Under the pieces are notes generated by a model that saw only the letters and a program-made list of their open reading frames with translations, was not told the DNA's origin and searched no databases. 56,553 nucleotides of DNA, taken from NCBI RefSeq assembly GCF_016342785.1, contig NZ_JAEINH010000003.1, positions 157,942-214,494 of the forward strand, in the 5' to 3' direction. Source of the stretch: Sanguibacter suaedae (lineage in GTDB: Bacteria; Actinomycetota; Actinomycetes; Actinomycetales; Cellulomonadaceae). The position numbers were made by a program, and so were the translations under genes. Of this stretch, positions 16,225 to 28,333 are shown one piece after another (position 1 is the first letter of the stretch; each line of letters begins with the position of its first letter).

Positions 16225-17406
16225 TCAGCCCCCGGAGACGCTGAGCTCGGCCTCGAGGAGCTTGGCCCGGTGCTCGTCGCTCAGCTCTCGGGAGTCGAGC
16301 CAGCCGTACGGGACGTGGGGCTGCTTGGGCGATCCCTGGCGGCCCCGCTGCCCCTCCGCGTCCTTCCCCGGGTAGGGCTGGTCGAGGTCGAGCGCGTCGA
16401 GGCGTTCGCGGAGCTCGGCGAGGGAGGACACGAGGGCGAGGCCGCGGCGCGCGTCGCCACCCACGGCGTACCCCTTGAGGTACCAGGCCATGTGCTTGCG
16501 CAGGTCCCGGGTGCCCTTCCCCTCGTCCTCGAAGAACTCGACCATGAGCTCGCCGTGCCGGTAGATCGTCTCGGCGACGTATCCCAGCCCCGGACGCACC
16601 CGCTCGTCCGAGCCAGCGAAGGCCGCCATGAGGTCGGCGAAGAGCCAGGGCCGACCCTGGCACCCTCGGCCGACGACGACGCCGTCGCACCCCGTCTGCC
16701 GCACCATCTCGAGGGCGTCCTCGGCGGACCAGATGTCACCGTTGCCGAGCACCGGGATGCTCGTCACGGTCTCCTTGAGGAGGCGGATGGCCGACCAGTC
16801 GGCCGTGCCGGAGTAGTAGTCGGCAGCGGTCCGTGCGTGCAGCGCGACCGCAGCCACGCCGGCCTGCTCCGCGACGAGCCCTGCCTCGAGGTACGTGAGG
16901 TGGTCGTCGTCGATGCCCTTGCGCATCTTCACGGTGACCGGGACGTCGTACCTGGCGGCTGCCTCGACCGCGGCGTCGACGATCCGCGTGAACAGCTCCC
17001 GCTTCCACGGGAGGACGGCGCCGCCACCCTTCTTCGTCACCTTGGGCACGGGGCACCCGAAGTTGAGGTCGACGTGGTCGGCCCGCCCCTCCCCCGCGAT
17101 GATCCGCACCGCGGCGGCCACCGTGGCCGGGTCCACCCCGTACACCTGGGCGGACCGCGGTGACTCGCCGTCCTCGAACGTCACGATGCGCAACGCCTCG
17201 ACGTTGCGCTCGACGATCGCCCGCGAGGTGACCATCTCGGCGACGTAGAGCCCGCCAGGGCCGTGCTCGCGGCACAGCTTCCGGAAGGCCGTGTTGGTCA
17301 CCCCCGCCATGGGGGCGAGGACGACCGGCGACGGGATGGTGTGCTGCCCGATGCGGAGCGGGGGGAGGATCCCCCCGCTCCGGGCGGGTGCGGTGCTCGT
17401 GGTCAC
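16225..17406 (-). CDS. dusB: tRNA-dihydrouridine synthase (DusB family)
   Basis: This 393-residue FMN enzyme reduces uridines in the D-loop of tRNA using NADPH. The TIM barrel starts APMAGVTN (31-38), and the catalytic Cys is C118 in LNFGCPVPKV. An extra C-terminal segment of about 50 residues ends ELSVSGG. The GTG at 17406 lies five bases after the glyS stop; the pair is probably cotranscribed, as in many actinobacteria. It is convergent with the chemoreceptor gene, only 36 bases away, and no clear terminator hairpin lies between them. Confidence 0.9.
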   Translation of the reverse strand: MTTSTAPARSGGILPPLRIGQHTIPSPVVLAPMAGVTNTAFRKLCREHGPGGLYVAEMVTSRAIVERNVEALRIVTFEDGESPRSAQVYGVDPATVAAAVRIIAGEGRADHVDLNFGCPVPKVTKKGGGAVLPWKRELFTRIVDAAVEAAARYDVPVTVKMRKGIDDDHLTYLEAGLVAEQAGVAAVALHARTAADYYSGTADWSAIRLLKETVTSIPVLGNGDIWSAEDALEMVRQTGCDGVVVGRGCQGRPWLFADLMAAFAGSDERVRPGLGYVAETIYRHGELMVEFFEDEGKGTRDLRKHMAWYLKGYAVGGDARRGLALVSSLAELRERLDALDLDQPYPGKDAEGQRGRQGSPKQPHVPYGWLDSRELSDEHRAKLLEAELSVSGG

Positions 17407-17411
17407 GCGGG

Positions 17412-18800
<1,389 letters not shown>

Positions 18801-18954
18801 AGGTATCACTCCAGTGCGTGGTCGGCGCCCTCGCGTGGCTCGCGGGGCGGACGGCAGGGACGGTGCGGGACCGACCGTCGGTCGGGACGCGCGCGGCCGC
18901 GCACCGGTGTCCGTGCCAACCTCCAAGGGTACAAGAACAGGGCGCCCGGGCGTT

Positions 18955-18992
18955 TTGACTTCCCGGCACCCGATAACTGAGAATGATGTTCA
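18955..18992 (+). promoter_or_regulatory. znuA promoter with Zur box
   Basis: TGAGAATGATGTTCA (18978-18992) matches the actinobacterial Zur-box pattern TGAAAATGATTTTCA at 13 of 15 positions. A -35 TTGACT (18955-18960) lies 18 bases before the -10-like GAGAAT (18979-18984), which is inside the box. Zinc-loaded Zur would therefore block polymerase. Confidence 0.65.
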
Positions 18993-19966
18993 TGTTCGCA
19001 GCCTCGTCAGCCCACCGCCCCTCGCGCGCGCGCCGTGCGGCCCTCGTCACGACGGCGAGCGCGGTGCTCGCCCTCGCCGTCGGCGGGTGCGCGACCGAGC
19101 CGGACGACGGTCGCGTGCAAGTGCTCGCCTCCTTCTACCCGCTCCAGTACGTCACGGAGCAGGTGGGGGGTGACCTCGTCACGGTCGAGTCGCTCACGCC
19201 CCCCGGCGCGGAGCCCCACGACCTCGAGCTCTCCCCGGCTCACGCGCGCAAGGTCGCGGACGCGGACCTCGTCGTCTACCTCTCCGACTTCCAGCCGGCC
19301 GTCGACGAGGCGGTCGCGGCACAGGCGCCAGAGCACGTGGTGGACGCCGCGGACGCCGCAGCGCTCGAGGACGGGCGTGAGGAAGGGCACGAGGGCGAGA
19401 CGGCGGAGGAGCACGCCGAGCACGCCGACGAGGACGAGCACGACCACGGGTCGCTCGACCCGCACTTCTGGCTCGACCCGACGCGGCTCGCGGCGGTGAG
19501 CGAGGACGTCGTCGCCGAGCTCTCGGCCGTGGACCCGGCCAACGCCGACGCCTACGCCGCCCGGGGCGCCGAGCTCGTCGCGGGCCTGACCGACCTCGAC
19601 GCGGAGTACTCGTCGGCCCTCCAGCAGTGTGAGGGCTCGGTCCTCGTCACCTCGCACGAGGCGTTCGGGTACCTCGCGGAGCGCTACGGCCTCGAGCAGG
19701 TGGGCATCTCGGGCATCGACCCCGAGGCCGACCCCTCCCCCGCGCGCTTGCGCGAGGTCTCCGACGTCGTGCGGGAGAACGACGTCAGCACCATCTACTT
19801 CGAGACGCTCGCGAGCAGCAAGGTCACCGACACCCTCGCGTCGGACCTCGGGGTGGGCACGGCCGTCCTCGACCCGCTCGAGGGCCTCACGGACCCGGAG
19901 AGCGACTACCGTTCAGTCATGCTCTCGAACCTCGAGTCCCTGCGTACCGGCCTCGGGTGCGCATGA
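18983..19966 (+). CDS. znuA: Zinc ABC transporter substrate-binding lipoprotein
   Basis: The protein belongs to the cluster A-I (ZnuA) metal-binding family and is about 327 residues. The signal peptide ends at lipobox AVGGC. An acidic, His-rich loop (about residues 135-160, with repeated [14 protein letters not shown]-type residues) is typical of zinc carriers; metal ligands include H in GAEPHD, DPHFW and SHEAF. Three in-frame ATGs lie at 18983, 18986 and 18992, none with a ribosome site. The first is given here, but the promoter suggests a leaderless start at 18992. The stop overlaps znuC (ATGA). Confidence 0.9.
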   Translation: MMFMFAASSAHRPSRARRAALVTTASAVLALAVGGCATEPDDGRVQVLASFYPLQYVTEQVGGDLVTVESLTPPGAEPHDLELSPAHARKVADADLVVYLSDFQPAVDEAVAAQAPEHVVDAADAAALEDGREEGHEGETAEEHAEHADEDEHDHGSLDPHFWLDPTRLAAVSEDVVAELSAVDPANADAYAARGAELVAGLTDLDAEYSSALQQCEGSVLVTSHEAFGYLAERYGLEQVGISGIDPEADPSPARLREVSDVVRENDVSTIYFETLASSKVTDTLASDLGVGTAVLDPLEGLTDPESDYRSVMLSNLESLRTGLGCA

Positions 19967-20760
19967 CGACGGACACGACGCGCACCGCTGTCCCCGCGGT
20001 CGAGGCCCGCGGGCTCCACGTGAGGATCGGGGCGAGCCACATCCTGCGCGGCATCGACCTCACCGTCGACGACGGTGAGGTCGTCGCGCTCCTCGGGGCC
20101 AACGGGTCGGGGAAGTCGACCCTCGTCCGGTCCCTCGTGGGGATCCTCCCTGCGTCGCAGGGGACCGTCTCCCTCTTCGGCGCCTCCCTGGGCCGCCAGG
20201 TCCCCTGGTCCCGCATCGGGTACGTGCCCCAGCGCGTGAGCGCCGGCACCGGTGTCCCCTCGACGGCGGCCGAGGTCGTCGCCTCGGGCCTCCTCCACGG
20301 TCGCCGGCTCCGGCTCCCGCGCGACGCGCGCGAGCGCACCCTCGCCGCCCTCGAGCAGGTGGGGCTCGCCGACCGGGCCCAGCACGGCGTGAGCGAGCTC
20401 TCCGGAGGCCAGCAGCAGCGGGTCCTCATCGCCCGCGCCCTCGTCCGCGAGCCGGACCTCCTCGTCCTCGACGAACCCGTCGCCGGCGTCGACCACCCGA
20501 GCCAGACGGCCTTCGCCGAGACCCTCGCCGGACTCGTGCGACAGGGCACCACCCTCCTGGTCGTGCTCCACGAGCTCGGGTCCCTCGCTCCCCTCGTGAC
20601 GCGCTCCGTCGTGCTGCGGCACGGCCGCAAGGTGCACGACGGGCCCGCCCCCCTGCCCACCGCCGAGCACGCCGGCGACAGCCACGTGCACGTGCACCCG
20701 CACGAGGGCGACGACGAACCCACGGTCTCCCTCATCCAGGACGGGGGCTTCGGCTCATGA
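19963..20760 (+). CDS. znuC: Zinc ABC transporter ATP-binding protein
   Basis: This 265-residue ATPase has Walker A GANGSGKS (45-52), the ABC signature LSGGQQQR (about 146-153) and Walker B LLVLDEP. It drives zinc import with ZnuA and ZnuB. The ATG overlaps the znuA stop; an in-frame GTG six bases earlier is possible. The C-terminus is His-rich (DSHVHVHPHEG), which could sense or store zinc. Its stop overlaps the znuB ATG. Confidence 0.92.
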   Translation: MTTDTTRTAVPAVEARGLHVRIGASHILRGIDLTVDDGEVVALLGANGSGKSTLVRSLVGILPASQGTVSLFGASLGRQVPWSRIGYVPQRVSAGTGVPSTAAEVVASGLLHGRRLRLPRDARERTLAALEQVGLADRAQHGVSELSGGQQQRVLIARALVREPDLLVLDEPVAGVDHPSQTAFAETLAGLVRQGTTLLVVLHELGSLAPLVTRSVVLRHGRKVHDGPAPLPTAEHAGDSHVHVHPHEGDDEPTVSLIQDGGFGS

Positions 20761-21689
20761 CGACGTTCCTCTCCGAGCTCGGCGGCATGCTCTCCACGCC
20801 GCTCATGCAGCGATCCCTGATCGCCGCGGTCATCGTGGGCCTCGCGGCACCCGTCATGGGGACGTACCTCGTCCAGCGGCGGCTCTCGCTGCTGGGCGAC
20901 GGGATCGGGCACGTCGCCCTCACGGGCGTGGCCCTCGGGTGGCTCGTCGGTTCAGCGATGGGTCTCGTCGACTCAGAGGTCCTCGCGGTGCCCGGCGCCG
21001 TCGTGGCCGCCGTCATCGGGGCCGTCGCCATCGAGATGGTCCGCGAGCGCGGCCGGACGAGCGGCGACGTCGCGCTGGCACTGCTGTTCTACGGCGGGAT
21101 CGCCGGCGGCGTGCTGCTCATCGGCATCGCCGGCGGGACGAACGCGAACCTCATGGCGTACCTCTTCGGGTCCATCTCGACCGTCACGACCTCGGACCTG
21201 TACCTCACCGTCGGACTGGGGGTGGTCATCCTCGGTGTCGGGCTCGGCCTGCGGTCCGCCCTGTTCGCCGTCTCGCACGACGAGGAGTTCGCCCGCGCGT
21301 CGGGCCTCCCGGTGCGTGCGCTCAACGTCGCGGTCGCCGTGGTGGCCGCGCTCACCGTGACGGTGTCCATGCGCGTCGTGGGGCTTCTCCTCGTCAGCGC
21401 CCTGATGATCGTCCCGGTAGCCGTCGCGCAGCTCGTCACGACGTCGTTCCGCAGGACCATGGGCCTCGCGATGACCATCGGGCTCACGGTTTGCGTCACG
21501 GGTCTGTCCATCACGTACTGGCAGGCGCAGTCGCCGGGGGCCACGATCGTGGTGCTCGCCGTCGGTCTCTACGTGGCGGTCGCCCTGCTCCGTCCTCTCG
21601 TCCGACCGCAGCGGGCCACGGCCGATCCGCACCCGGATATGATGGACGACGTCTCGATCACCGAAGGAGCCGACAGATGCAGCGAATGA
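20757..21689 (+). CDS. znuB: Zinc ABC transporter permease
   Basis: This 310-residue membrane protein of the ABC-3 family has about eight helices and forms the zinc channel. It starts four bases inside znuC (ATGA overlap). The 3' end overlaps the zur gene by 13 bases, so importer and repressor are translationally linked. The family is clear from MGTYLVQRRLSLLGDGIGH and related segments. Confidence 0.92.
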   Translation: MTTFLSELGGMLSTPLMQRSLIAAVIVGLAAPVMGTYLVQRRLSLLGDGIGHVALTGVALGWLVGSAMGLVDSEVLAVPGAVVAAVIGAVAIEMVRERGRTSGDVALALLFYGGIAGGVLLIGIAGGTNANLMAYLFGSISTVTTSDLYLTVGLGVVILGVGLGLRSALFAVSHDEEFARASGLPVRALNVAVAVVAALTVTVSMRVVGLLLVSALMIVPVAVAQLVTTSFRRTMGLAMTIGLTVCVTGLSITYWQAQSPGATIVVLAVGLYVAVALLRPLVRPQRATADPHPDMMDDVSITEGADRCSE

Positions 21690-22063
21690 CGCGGCAGCGC
21701 GCCGCCATCGCCGATCTCCTCGACTCCGTCGACGACTTCCGCAGCGCCCAGCAGCTCCACGAGCTCCTCCGGTCGAGCGGGGACTCCACAGGGCTCGCGA
21801 CCGTGTACCGGACGCTGCAGAGCCTGGCCGACGGCGGCGAGGTCGACGTCCTGCGCACCGGCGATGGCGAGAACCTCTACCGACGGTGCGTGCGCAGCGA
21901 GCACCACCACCACCTGGTGTGCCGGTCCTGCGGTGCGACCGTGGAGATCGACGGCCCCACCGTCGAGACGTGGGCCGGTCAGGTCGGGGCCCAGCACGGG
22001 TTCTCCGACATCGAGCACACCATCGAGCTGTTCGGCACCTGCGCCGAGTGCGCACGACGCTGA
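21677..22063 (+). CDS. zur: Fur-family zinc uptake regulator
   Basis: The 128-residue repressor has a winged helix (residues 1-75, with LATVYRTLQSL) and a dimerisation domain with metal ligands: the HHHH cluster 76-79 and structural zinc pairs C82/C85 and C122/C125. AAGGAG (21663-21668) eight bases before the ATG fixes the start. Being last in the znuABC operon, it probably autoregulates through the Zur box at znuA. The gene order and His cluster favour Zur over Fur or PerR. Confidence 0.9.
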   Translation: MQRMTRQRAAIADLLDSVDDFRSAQQLHELLRSSGDSTGLATVYRTLQSLADGGEVDVLRTGDGENLYRRCVRSEHHHHLVCRSCGATVEIDGPTVETWAGQVGAQHGFSDIEHTIELFGTCAECARR

Positions 22064-22069
22064 GGACTC

Positions 22070-22615
22070 GTGCCCGACGCCCTGGGCGATGCGCCGCTCG
22101 GCATCCTCTTCGCGTTCTTCTTCGCGGTCGTCTTCTCCCGGACCCAGGCCACGTACTGGATCGCACGGCTGGTCGCGCGCCAGGCCCTGACGCGGGTGTC
22201 GCCTGACGCGGCGTCGCCCCCCGCGGCGCGACGCGATCGATGGGCTGCGCGCGCTCGCCGATGGATGTCGGGCGACACCGCGGACCGGGGGGTGCGCATC
22301 CTCACCCGGTGGGGCATCCTCGCGGTCCCGCTGAGCTTCTTCACCGTCGGTCTCAAGACGGTCGTCAACGGGGCCGCGGGTCTCACGCAGATGCCGTTCC
22401 GGCACTACCTCCCGGCGATGCTCCTGGGCTGCGTGGCCCACGCGACCATCTACGCGACGGTCGGGTGGGCCGCCTGGCAGGCGGCCCTGGCGACCGCTGC
22501 CGGATCGGCGCCCGCGGCGGTCGGGCTCGCGCTCGCCGCGCTGGCCACCCTGGCCGTCGTCCTGCGGCGGACCGTCACCCGTCGTCGCGTGGCTCGTCCT
22601 CCCGGGGTGCGCTGA
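22070..22615 (+). CDS. Small membrane protein, possibly DedA/VTT-like
   Basis: The 181-residue protein begins with GTG seven bases after zur. It has an N-terminal helix (about 9-25), a polar Ala/Arg-rich stretch, and three further helices. The segment [25 protein letters not shown] resembles the re-entrant loop region of DedA/VTT membrane proteins in split form (first 20 residues only are the best match). I could not assign a function. Its 3' end overlaps the convergent uppS gene by 41 bases, and no terminator lies between them. Confidence 0.7.
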   Translation: MPDALGDAPLGILFAFFFAVVFSRTQATYWIARLVARQALTRVSPDAASPPAARRDRWAARARRWMSGDTADRGVRILTRWGILAVPLSFFTVGLKTVVNGAAGLTQMPFRHYLPAMLLGCVAHATIYATVGWAAWQAALATAAGSAPAAVGLALAALATLAVVLRRTVTRRRVARPPGVR

Positions 22616-23420
22616 TGGCGTCGACCGCTCCCCCGTAGCGCCGGTCCCGGCTCGCGTACTCCTCGACCGCGCGCCACAGGCTCCGTCGGTCCACGTCCGG
22701 CCATGGTTCGGGGAGGAAGACGAGCTCGGCGTACGCGGACTGCCACAACATGAAGTTCGACGTGCGCTGCTCCCCGGAGGACCTCAGGAAGAGGTCGACG
22801 TCGGGCAGGCCGGGCTCGTCGAGGAACCGAGCGACGGTCTTCTCCGTGACCTTCTCCGGGTCGAGGCGGCCTGCGGCGACCTCGCGCGCGATCGCCTTGG
22901 CGGCGTCGGCGATCTCGGCGCGTCCCCCGTAGTTCACGCACATGGTCAGGGTGCACGTGTCGTTCCCCGCGGTGAGCGCCTCCGCGTCCTCCAGCTCCTT
23001 GATGACCGAGCGCCACAGGCGCGGCCGGCGGCCCGCCCACCGCACACGGACGCCCCACTCGTTCATGACGTCACGTCGCCTGCGCAGCACGTCCCGGTTG
23101 AACCCCATGAGGAACCGCACCTCGTCCGGGGACCGCTTCCAGTTCTCGGTGGAGAACGCGTACGCCGAGACGTGCTTCACGCCCACCTCGATCGCGCCCG
23201 CCACCACGTCGAGGAGCGCGGCCTCCCCCGCCTCGTGCCCCGCCGTCCGCGGCAGGCCGCGGGAGTTCGCCCAGCGGCCGTTGCCGTCCATGACGACGGC
23301 CACGTGCTGCGGCACGAACTCCGCGGGGATCGCCGGGGCGACCGCTCCCGACGGGTGCGGTGGGGGCGGCACGGGCGTCCTGGCTCCCGTGGCTGCTGGC
23401 TGCCGACGTCCTCGGACCAT
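22575..23420 (-). CDS. uppS: Isoprenyl transferase (undecaprenyl diphosphate synthase family)
   Basis: The 281-residue cis-prenyltransferase makes the polyprenyl diphosphate carrier for cell wall synthesis. MDGNGRWA with the Mg-binding D45, FSTENW and [15 protein letters not shown] are all present. A Pro-rich N-terminal extension of about 30 residues precedes the fold. GGGAGAG lies upstream of the ATG, and the gene starts four bases after recO. Actinobacteria often have a short-chain and a long-chain version; which this is cannot be told here. Confidence 0.92.
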   Translation of the reverse strand: MVRGRRQPAATGARTPVPPPPHPSGAVAPAIPAEFVPQHVAVVMDGNGRWANSRGLPRTAGHEAGEAALLDVVAGAIEVGVKHVSAYAFSTENWKRSPDEVRFLMGFNRDVLRRRRDVMNEWGVRVRWAGRRPRLWRSVIKELEDAEALTAGNDTCTLTMCVNYGGRAEIADAAKAIAREVAAGRLDPEKVTEKTVARFLDEPGLPDVDLFLRSSGEQRTSNFMLWQSAYAELVFLPEPWPDVDRRSLWRAVEEYASRDRRYGGAVDAISAPREDEPRDDG

Positions 23421-23423
23421 GCG

Positions 23424-24251
23424 TCACTCTCCCTGTGGGTGGGTCGTGCCGCCCGTGGGCGACGGGTGGGCGTCGTCGCCCCGGACGAGGACCGGGACGC
23501 GCGGCGCCCGGTCGACCATGCGCATCGAGCGCAGCGTCCGTTCGAGGTGGTACTGGCTGTAGGCCGCGACGAGCCCGGTGGCCTCCCGGCGGCTGCGCTC
23601 GCCGGAGGCGTCGGCGACCGACCAGTCGCCGCTGAGCAGCGCCGCGAGGAGCTCGAAGGTCTCGGGGGCCGGTGCGGTGGAGCCGGGCTGACGGCACCGA
23701 GCGCACACGGCGCCGCCCTGGGACACCGAGAACGCCCGGTGCGGCCCGGGTTCGCCGCACCGGGCGCACTCGGTGAACGTCGGCGCCCACCCGGCGACGG
23801 CCAGCGCACGCAGCAGGTAGGAGTCGAGGATCAGGCCGGGGTCGTGGGCCCCGTCGGCCATGGCGCGCAGCGCCCCGGCGAGCAGCCAGAACTGCTGGAC
23901 GCTGGGTTCGCGCTCCGCCTCGACGAGGCGGTCGGCGATCTCGAGCATGACCGTCCCCGCGGTGTACATGCCGTAGTCGGCGCAGATGGCCCGCGCGTAG
24001 GGTCCGAGGGTCTCGACCTGGGTCACGACGTCGAGGCTGCGCCCGACGTGGAGCTGGACGTCGACGAACATGAAGGGCTCGAGCCGCGCACCGAAGCGGG
24101 ACGACGTGCGCCGGACACCTTTGCCGACGGCCCGCACCTTGCCGTGCTCACGGGTGAGGAAGGTGATGATCCGGTCGGCCTCGCCCAGCTTCTGGGTGCG
24201 GAGCACGAGTGCTTCGTCTCGGTAGAGGACCACCGCACCATTGTCCGCCAT
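23424..24251 (-). CDS. recO: DNA repair protein RecO
   Basis: The 275-residue protein loads RecA in the RecFOR pathway. It has an N-terminal OB fold ([18 protein letters not shown], 11-28), a helical domain, and a zinc finger with C162, C165, C183 and C186. The ATG at 24251 was chosen because homologues start about ten residues before the OB fold; a 16-residue upstream extension runs into the leuA terminator. It forms an operon with uppS. Confidence 0.92.
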   Translation of the reverse strand: MADNGAVVLYRDEALVLRTQKLGEADRIITFLTREHGKVRAVGKGVRRTSSRFGARLEPFMFVDVQLHVGRSLDVVTQVETLGPYARAICADYGMYTAGTVMLEIADRLVEAEREPSVQQFWLLAGALRAMADGAHDPGLILDSYLLRALAVAGWAPTFTECARCGEPGPHRAFSVSQGGAVCARCRQPGSTAPAPETFELLAALLSGDWSVADASGERSRREATGLVAAYSQYHLERTLRSMRMVDRAPRVPVLVRGDDAHPSPTGGTTHPQGE

Positions 24252-24263
24252 CCGTCGGGTGCA

Positions 24264-24310
24264 CCGTACCGTCGGTCCCCGCCCCTGCGGGGCGAGCACC
24301 GACGGTACGG
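24264..24310 (-). terminator. leuA terminator hairpin
   Basis: A perfect 13-bp stem (24264-24276 with 24298-24310) encloses a second small hairpin (GCCCC-TGC-GGGGC). It begins seven bases after the leuA stop on the minus strand. No U-tract follows. Confidence 0.7.
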
Positions 24311-24316
24311 ACCACG

Positions 24317-26257
<1,941 letters not shown>

Positions 26258-26295
26258 CTTTGGTCGGTCCGACCCGCGGGGCCGCGAACTCCCGG

Positions 26296-26357
26296 GGATG
26301 CACGAAGGTCCGCCCCCGACCCTCGGACGGGTCAGCAGGACGGACCTTCGTGCATCC
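26296..26357 (-). terminator. Long inverted-repeat terminator
   Basis: A perfect 17-bp inverted repeat (26296-26312 with 26341-26357) with a 28-base loop lies just beyond the stop of the LRV-domain gene ending at 26370. It has no U-tract. It separates that gene from the leuA leader. Confidence 0.6.
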
Positions 26358-26369
26358 ACCTCCGACGGA

Positions 26370-28148
26370 CTACATGTAGTCGGCGAGGATCCCGAGGTTG
26401 TCCATCCACCACTGCTCGTCGAGGAGCTTGCCCTCCTCGTACAGCCGCAGCACGTTCGCACCGAGGAGCCCGGTGGAGTCCCCCGCCGTGCCGACGCCGC
26501 TGATGTACCAGGCACCGTCCTCCTCGACGGCGATGAGCGCGAGGTCACCCACCCCGAGCTCCTCCAGGGCAGGGATCTCGTCGATGCAGCCTTCGACGAC
26601 CTCACCGTCCATGTCGCCGGAGAAGCACTCGGAGCTCAGCTCGACGCGTCCGGACACACCCTCGATGTCGCCCTCGAGGACCATGGAGTCGAGGGTCAGC
26701 CAGGCGATCCCGTCCTCCTCGGAGCGGACGGAGAAGCTCGCCGACAGGTCGAGGTCCTCCATGGCCGCCTGCATCTCGGCCATGTCCGCAGACTCGAGGG
26801 CCGGGTTGCTGTACAGAGTGACGAGGCGTCGGTCCGCCAGTGGGAACGCCTTGATGTACTCGTCGATCTCCCCGGTCTGGAGGTAGTCCTTCATCCCGAG
26901 GACGAACCCCTCGGCAGCGGCCTCGGGCGAGTCGAACGCGCCCGCGAGGTCGTCGGACGGCATCGTCCCGCGCTCACCGCCCTCGGCGACGAGCGCGTAC
27001 TCCATCAGCGTGGCGTAGGGGCTGACGTACCAGTCGCCGTCCTCCTCGACAGCCATGAGGAACGGGAGGATCGGGTCGTCCGACGGCGCGTCGATCCCGT
27101 AGTCGTCGAGGTCGAGGGCGCTCGAGAGGTCGGCGGGCTCGAGGACCAGGTCGTCGGCCGTGACCGTCACGGGGAACGTCTCCTCGACGCCGGCGAGCAT
27201 CTCCTCACGGATCTCGGCCTCGGACGGCACGGGCGTCCCGGCAAGATCGAAGAGCTCCCAGAGAGGGCTCTCCTCGGCCTTGGCGAGGGACTCGACGGTG
27301 GCGTCGGCGAGCAGGTCCGCGTCGGCGTCGATCTCGAGCGAGCCGTCGACGACCGAGACCTTGGCCAGCCCGTCCTCGATCTCCTCCACCTCGAGCTCGA
27401 GGCCGGTGAGCTCGAGCTCGAAGGCGTCGAGGTACGACTCGAAGGTCTCCTTGCCCTCGACGTCGACACCCTGGTCGGCCATGTGGCGCGCGAAGAGGTC
27501 GAAGCCCGTCTGCATCTGGCCGATCTCGCTCGGGGACGTCACCCCGTAGACCGCGACGAGGTCCTTCTCCGCCACACCCTCGACGAGCTGCGTCACGGCC
27601 GCCTCGGGGCTCTCCGCCCCGCCGGTCTTGGAGAACCAGAGGGCGTTCGCCGCGAACGCCCCGCCTCCGACGAGCACGACGCCCGCAGCCCCCAGCCCGA
27701 TCCACAGCTTCTTCCGGGACCGCTTCTCCTGAGGCGCCCATGACGGGACAGCGCCCGAGTGGCCCTGCGTGCCGTAGGCGGGCTGCTGCGAGCCGTAGGG
27801 GGTCTGGGACCCGTAGGCCGGCTGCGCACCGTAGCCCGAGGTGGGCGGAGTCGTGCCGTACCCGGCGCCCACGGCGCCGTACCCCTGGGCTCCCGCTGCG
27901 GGGTCCCCCTGGGTCGGTGCGGCAGGCATCGATCCGTGGGGTGGTCCGGCCTGCCCTCGCGCCGCGAGCGCGCGGCCGACCTCGGCGTCACCGAACGACC
28001 CCAACCACTGCAGCAGCTCCGGGTACGCGGCCGGGTTGGACGCCACCGCGGCGCGCAGGTCGGGGCGGTGGGTCGCGATGTCGGCGAGCTGCGGGGGCGG
28101 CGTCGATGGGTCGGCGGCCTGGGCAGCCGTGTACTCGTTCGGGTTCAT
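26370..28148 (-). CDS. LRV-domain single-pass membrane protein, function unknown
   Basis: This 592-residue protein starts with a leucine-rich-variant type domain (residues about 5-64; YTAAQAADPSTPP, LADIATHRPDLRAAVASNP). A Gly/Tyr/Gln-rich disordered part (75-140) comes next, then one membrane helix (about 148-170) after KRSRKK, and a long acidic extracellular part of about 420 residues with repeated EEDG-W-Y segments. The topology is cytoplasmic LRV and external C-terminus. It lies downstream of the WXG100 genes and shares its LRV domain with the next protein. I could not assign a reaction; a T7SS-linked role is inference. Confidence 0.7.
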   Translation of the reverse strand: MNPNEYTAAQAADPSTPPPQLADIATHRPDLRAAVASNPAAYPELLQWLGSFGDAEVGRALAARGQAGPPHGSMPAAPTQGDPAAGAQGYGAVGAGYGTTPPTSGYGAQPAYGSQTPYGSQQPAYGTQGHSGAVPSWAPQEKRSRKKLWIGLGAAGVVLVGGGAFAANALWFSKTGGAESPEAAVTQLVEGVAEKDLVAVYGVTSPSEIGQMQTGFDLFARHMADQGVDVEGKETFESYLDAFELELTGLELEVEEIEDGLAKVSVVDGSLEIDADADLLADATVESLAKAEESPLWELFDLAGTPVPSEAEIREEMLAGVEETFPVTVTADDLVLEPADLSSALDLDDYGIDAPSDDPILPFLMAVEEDGDWYVSPYATLMEYALVAEGGERGTMPSDDLAGAFDSPEAAAEGFVLGMKDYLQTGEIDEYIKAFPLADRRLVTLYSNPALESADMAEMQAAMEDLDLSASFSVRSEEDGIAWLTLDSMVLEGDIEGVSGRVELSSECFSGDMDGEVVEGCIDEIPALEELGVGDLALIAVEEDGAWYISGVGTAGDSTGLLGANVLRLYEEGKLLDEQWWMDNLGILADYM

Positions 28149-28284
28149 GTCCTACCTCGTCGATGGGTTGTCTCCGCAGAGACTACGTCCAGTGGTCATC
28201 GGCTCCCATGGGGACATCTCTCCAGGTCTGCGCGGGGTGAATCTCGACACGTCCGAGGTGTCGGCGAGTCTCGCGGAGACGCAC

Positions 28285-28320
28285 GAGGGCCCCGGTGCAC
28301 GGGTGTGCACCGGGGCCCTC
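28285..28320 (-). terminator. Strong terminator hairpin
   Basis: A perfect 16-bp stem (28285-28300 with 28305-28320) with loop GGGT lies 13 bases past the stop of the polytopic LRV protein gene. No U-tract is present. Confidence 0.75.
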
Positions 28321-28333
28321 CGGGTCGAGCGGG

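Noticed and set aside
18801-18954. Possible T-box or other riboswitch ahead of glyS
   Set aside because: No T-box bulge sequence or specifier hairpin was found; a normal ribosome site is present.
26368-26381. Perfect palindrome GACTACATGTAGTC at the end of the LRV protein gene
   Set aside because: It is made by the last codons and stop of that gene and is too far from any promoter to call an operator.
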